Source: Alteromonadaceae bacterium UBA2620 (lineage in GTDB: Bacteria > Pseudomonadota > Gammaproteobacteria > Enterobacterales > Alteromonadaceae). From it: a stretch of 14,669 nt of DNA. Below, in pieces: positions 12,486-14,669 of this stretch. The position numbers and the translations under genes were made by a program. Position 1 is the stretch's first letter, and every line of letters starts with the position of its first letter. The DNA lies in assembly GCA_002339125.1 (NCBI GenBank), contig DDJQ01000126.1, forward strand, positions 1-14,669. Reading direction: 5' to 3'. The notes under the pieces were generated by a model. The model searched no databases. It was not told where the DNA came from and saw nothing but the letters and a program-made list of their open reading frames with translations.

Positions 12486-14636
12486 TCAGGTTTTAACGAA
12501 CTCGACAAACTCAGTCAGCGGCAGCGGCTTACTGTACAGGTATCCCTGGGCTAACTCACAGTTCTCCTTCTCCAGAAAGGCGTGCTGCTCAGAGCTCTCA
12601 ACGCCTTCGGCGACCACCTGGCAATTCATGTCCCGGGCGATAGAAATGATACTGCGGGTAAGGTTAATGCTCGAGCCATCCTCAGGAACATTCGCGATAA
12701 AGCTGCGATCTATCTTTAAAGTATCGATTGGTAGTCGATTTAAGTAGGATAATGAGGAATAACCGGTGCCAAAATCGTCCAGCGCCAGGGTAAACCCCGC
12801 CTCCTTCAAGCTCACCAGGGTGTTTATATCCACGTCAATCAGGGCTGTTTCGGTTAATTCAATTTCAAAACGTTCGGCTGCTAAGTCAAACTCAGTTAAT
12901 ACTCTGCGCAGGGATTTAAGCAGATTTTCATCGGCTAACTCGCCCGCAGAGATATTCACGGCCAAACGGAATGATTCAGGCACAAACGGACTTATGCGGG
13001 TAAAGGCATCACAGGCTTTTATCAGTATGCAATGGGTTAAACGGCTCATAAGCCCGGCCTGTTCGGCCAGCGGAATAAAGACATCCGGCGCGATACGTTC
13101 ATTATCAGCGGTTGTCCAGCGCGCCAGCACTTCCGCCCCCTCGACCTCGCCGCTAACCAGATTAACCTTGGGTTGTAAATGCACGTCGAGCTGTCGGTTA
13201 TCAATCGCTTCTCTGAGCATGCTCTCTAGCGTCAGTGATGAGCGTCTTGTTTCGGTCATGGATTCCTGATAAGCCTTTACAGTGCCTTTACCGATCCCTT
13301 TAGCCCAGTACAAGGCAGTATCGGCTTGTTGGTAGAGCTCGGTAAGGGTGCCGGCAAAGGTCGGAAACAGACTAATGCCAATACAGCAATCCACATAAAT
13401 CGGTACAGAGGAGTCAATATCGCTCGGATAGCTTACCTGCAGCCGCATGGCATTAGCCAGTTGGAGGGCTTCCCCAACATTACTGATATCTTCACAGTAA
13501 ACCGAGAATTCATCACCGCCGATGCGAAACAGCCTGGCGCCGACTGGCAGTACCAGGGAAAGTCGGCGGCCAACCTGCATCAGCAACTTATCACCTTTAA
13601 AGTGACCAAGACTGTCATTCACCTGCTTGAAGTTATCCAGATCAATCAGTAACAACGCAGCCTGGCGGAAGTCTGGAGGCTCAGTTTGTGTTGACTCTGC
13701 CAGCAGCCGCTGCAGCGCACGCCGATTAGGCAAACCAGTCAGTACATCATGGTGAGCCATGTGCCGCAACTCCTCACGAACATCAACAAGTTCGGAGATA
13801 TCCGTTAGCGAAGCCGTGTAATTACTCGCTTGTTGATGACGGTCCACTACGGTTACCAGGGTAAGTAAACCAAAATGCTGCTTGTTACCAATATCCCAGG
13901 TCACCTCAGCCGACCAGGATTTATTTTCCAGAAGTTGTGTCCGGACCTCGGGAAGACTGACCGGCGTTGAGAACAAACCAAACAACGGTTTATGAATTAA
14001 CCCGCCGGCACGCGAGGCAGCAAAAAAGTGTTCCAGTGCCGGGTTTGTCGACACCACCTGAAATTCACTGTCGAGCACCGCCATCCCCTCGCGACTGTGC
14101 TCAACGACAGTCCGGGCCTGTAACAGTTGCTGTTCATTTTGCTCAAGCTTCCGCACGATAGTGGCCGAGCTGGATAACAGCATTCGCCAGTCAAGCAAGG
14201 GATCGTTCAGGGCTTTTTCCATGCGGCTTTTGTTAGATAACATAAACAAAAACAGATAGCTGCCGAAGGTAGCGGCAATGATGGCTTTACCGCTTAAATT
14301 ACCAATAATCAGGCCAAACACCTCACTGGATACCCCCATTGCCAACACCGGAAACAGCACACCATCCATTAGAATGACACAGACAAAGCCCAGACTAAAA
14401 GCCAGGCTGAACAGGAAGTGATTGGTCAGAATTCTTTTGAAGCGGTCGAAAACAAAAACCAGAAAATACAGTTCAGCAATAATGAGCAATGCGCCAAGCA
14501 CAATTAATGGTAGCGATAATTCAAATAACCCTGCGGGGACGTTGAGTGGATTGAGCACTCCAGGCGCGTTGAGGGTTTCGGCTACGCTGGCGAATAGCAA
14601 CACTTTAAAAATGGAGACCATTACCACCAGGCGCAT
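12486..14636 (-). CDS. Membrane-anchored PAS-GGDEF-EAL cyclic-di-GMP signalling protein
   Basis: This is an inner-membrane enzyme that may make and/or break cyclic di-GMP. Residue numbers here count from the TTG at 14648; subtract 4 for the chosen ATG at 14636. An N-terminal membrane sensor has about four to five helices (10-22, 46-68, 76-98, 100-117, 121-137). A coiled linker (155-180) leads to a PAS-like domain (about 180-290), GGDEF (292-458) and EAL (472-715). The GGDEF site is intact (377-381, RIGGDEF), but the usual RxxD inhibitory site before it is absent (LPVG). The EAL motif reads E506-V-L; N565, E597, D624, D625, K645, E681 and Q701 are all present, with the DDFGTGYSS loop, so phosphodiesterase activity is expected. 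Neither TTG 14648 nor ATG 14636 has a good ribosome site. An in-frame TAG at 14654-14652 shows the gene is complete within the window. The sensed signal is unknown. Confidence 0.88.
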   Translation of the reverse strand: MRLVVMVSIFKVLLFASVAETLNAPGVLNPLNVPAGLFELSLPLIVLGALLIIAELYFLVFVFDRFKRILTNHFLFSLAFSLGFVCVILMDGVLFPVLAMGVSSEVFGLIIGNLSGKAIIAATFGSYLFLFMLSNKSRMEKALNDPLLDWRMLLSSSATIVRKLEQNEQQLLQARTVVEHSREGMAVLDSEFQVVSTNPALEHFFAASRAGGLIHKPLFGLFSTPVSLPEVRTQLLENKSWSAEVTWDIGNKQHFGLLTLVTVVDRHQQASNYTASLTDISELVDVREELRHMAHHDVLTGLPNRRALQRLLAESTQTEPPDFRQAALLLIDLDNFKQVNDSLGHFKGDKLLMQVGRRLSLVLPVGARLFRIGGDEFSVYCEDISNVGEALQLANAMRLQVSYPSDIDSSVPIYVDCCIGISLFPTFAGTLTELYQQADTALYWAKGIGKGTVKAYQESMTETRRSSLTLESMLREAIDNRQLDVHLQPKVNLVSGEVEGAEVLARWTTADNERIAPDVFIPLAEQAGLMSRLTHCILIKACDAFTRISPFVPESFRLAVNISAGELADENLLKSLRRVLTEFDLAAERFEIELTETALIDVDINTLVSLKEAGFTLALDDFGTGYSSLSYLNRLPIDTLKIDRSFIANVPEDGSSINLTRSIISIARDMNCQVVAEGVESSEQHAFLEKENCELAQGYLYSKPLPLTEFVEFVKT

Positions 14637-14669
14637 GATGTTTTGCAAAGGCTATGTTCTGCTAAATTG

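Noticed and set aside
1..14669. CRISPR arrays, transposons, integrase or attachment sites
   Set aside because: No regularly spaced repeats, transposase motifs or flanking repeats were found; the accessory genes show no visible mobile element.

Overview
The window looks like a chromosomal stretch from a marine-type gammaproteobacterium, most likely Alteromonadales. The evidence is the gene set and its order: a divergent bamD / rluD-pgeF pair, clpB close to a stable-RNA operon, a compact CDP-alcohol-type pssA, and a PEP-CTERM surface protein with its TPR partner PrsT. The genus cannot be fixed from the sequence alone. All nine large genes read as intact; no insertion sequence, CRISPR array, tRNA or phage gene was seen.

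Left part (1-1197): two tandem minus-strand promoters of ribosomal-RNA type (P1 246-273, P2 105-132; both TTGACG, 16-bp spacers, A/T-rich upstream tracts, G/C-rich discriminators) fire out of the left edge, so an rRNA or other stable-RNA operon probably begins just outside. Upstream of them lies pssA (phosphatidylserine synthase, minus strand). Its terminator hairpin sits in the A/T-rich region of P1.

Accessory part (1198-5256), visibly richer in A/T than the flanks: a 361-bp intergenic region with a good sigma-54 (-24/-12) promoter and candidate activator sites, a 249-residue PEP-CTERM-type exosortase-sorted secreted protein, a strong terminator, and the 928-residue TPR protein PrsT. No exosortase, PrsK/PrsR regulator or EPS gene is present, so this is a satellite of an exosortase system encoded elsewhere.

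Middle (5257-11460), all on the minus strand: rluD (23S pseudouridine synthase) overlaps pgeF (peptidoglycan editing factor) by 11 bp. Then comes a TTG-started secreted M28 metallopeptidase with its own terminator, then clpB (disaggregase) with a clear sigma-32 heat-shock promoter that also fixes its true start.

Right part (11461-14669): bamD (outer-membrane assembly lipoprotein) is divergent from rluD and ends at a bidirectional terminator. It faces a membrane-anchored PAS-GGDEF-EAL cyclic-di-GMP enzyme on the minus strand.

The core is translation, envelope assembly and proteostasis housekeeping. The PEP-CTERM/PrsT pair and the M28 peptidase look like lineage-specific additions to a bamD/rluD-pgeF-clpB-rrn order that, from memory, is close to that of E. 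coli.
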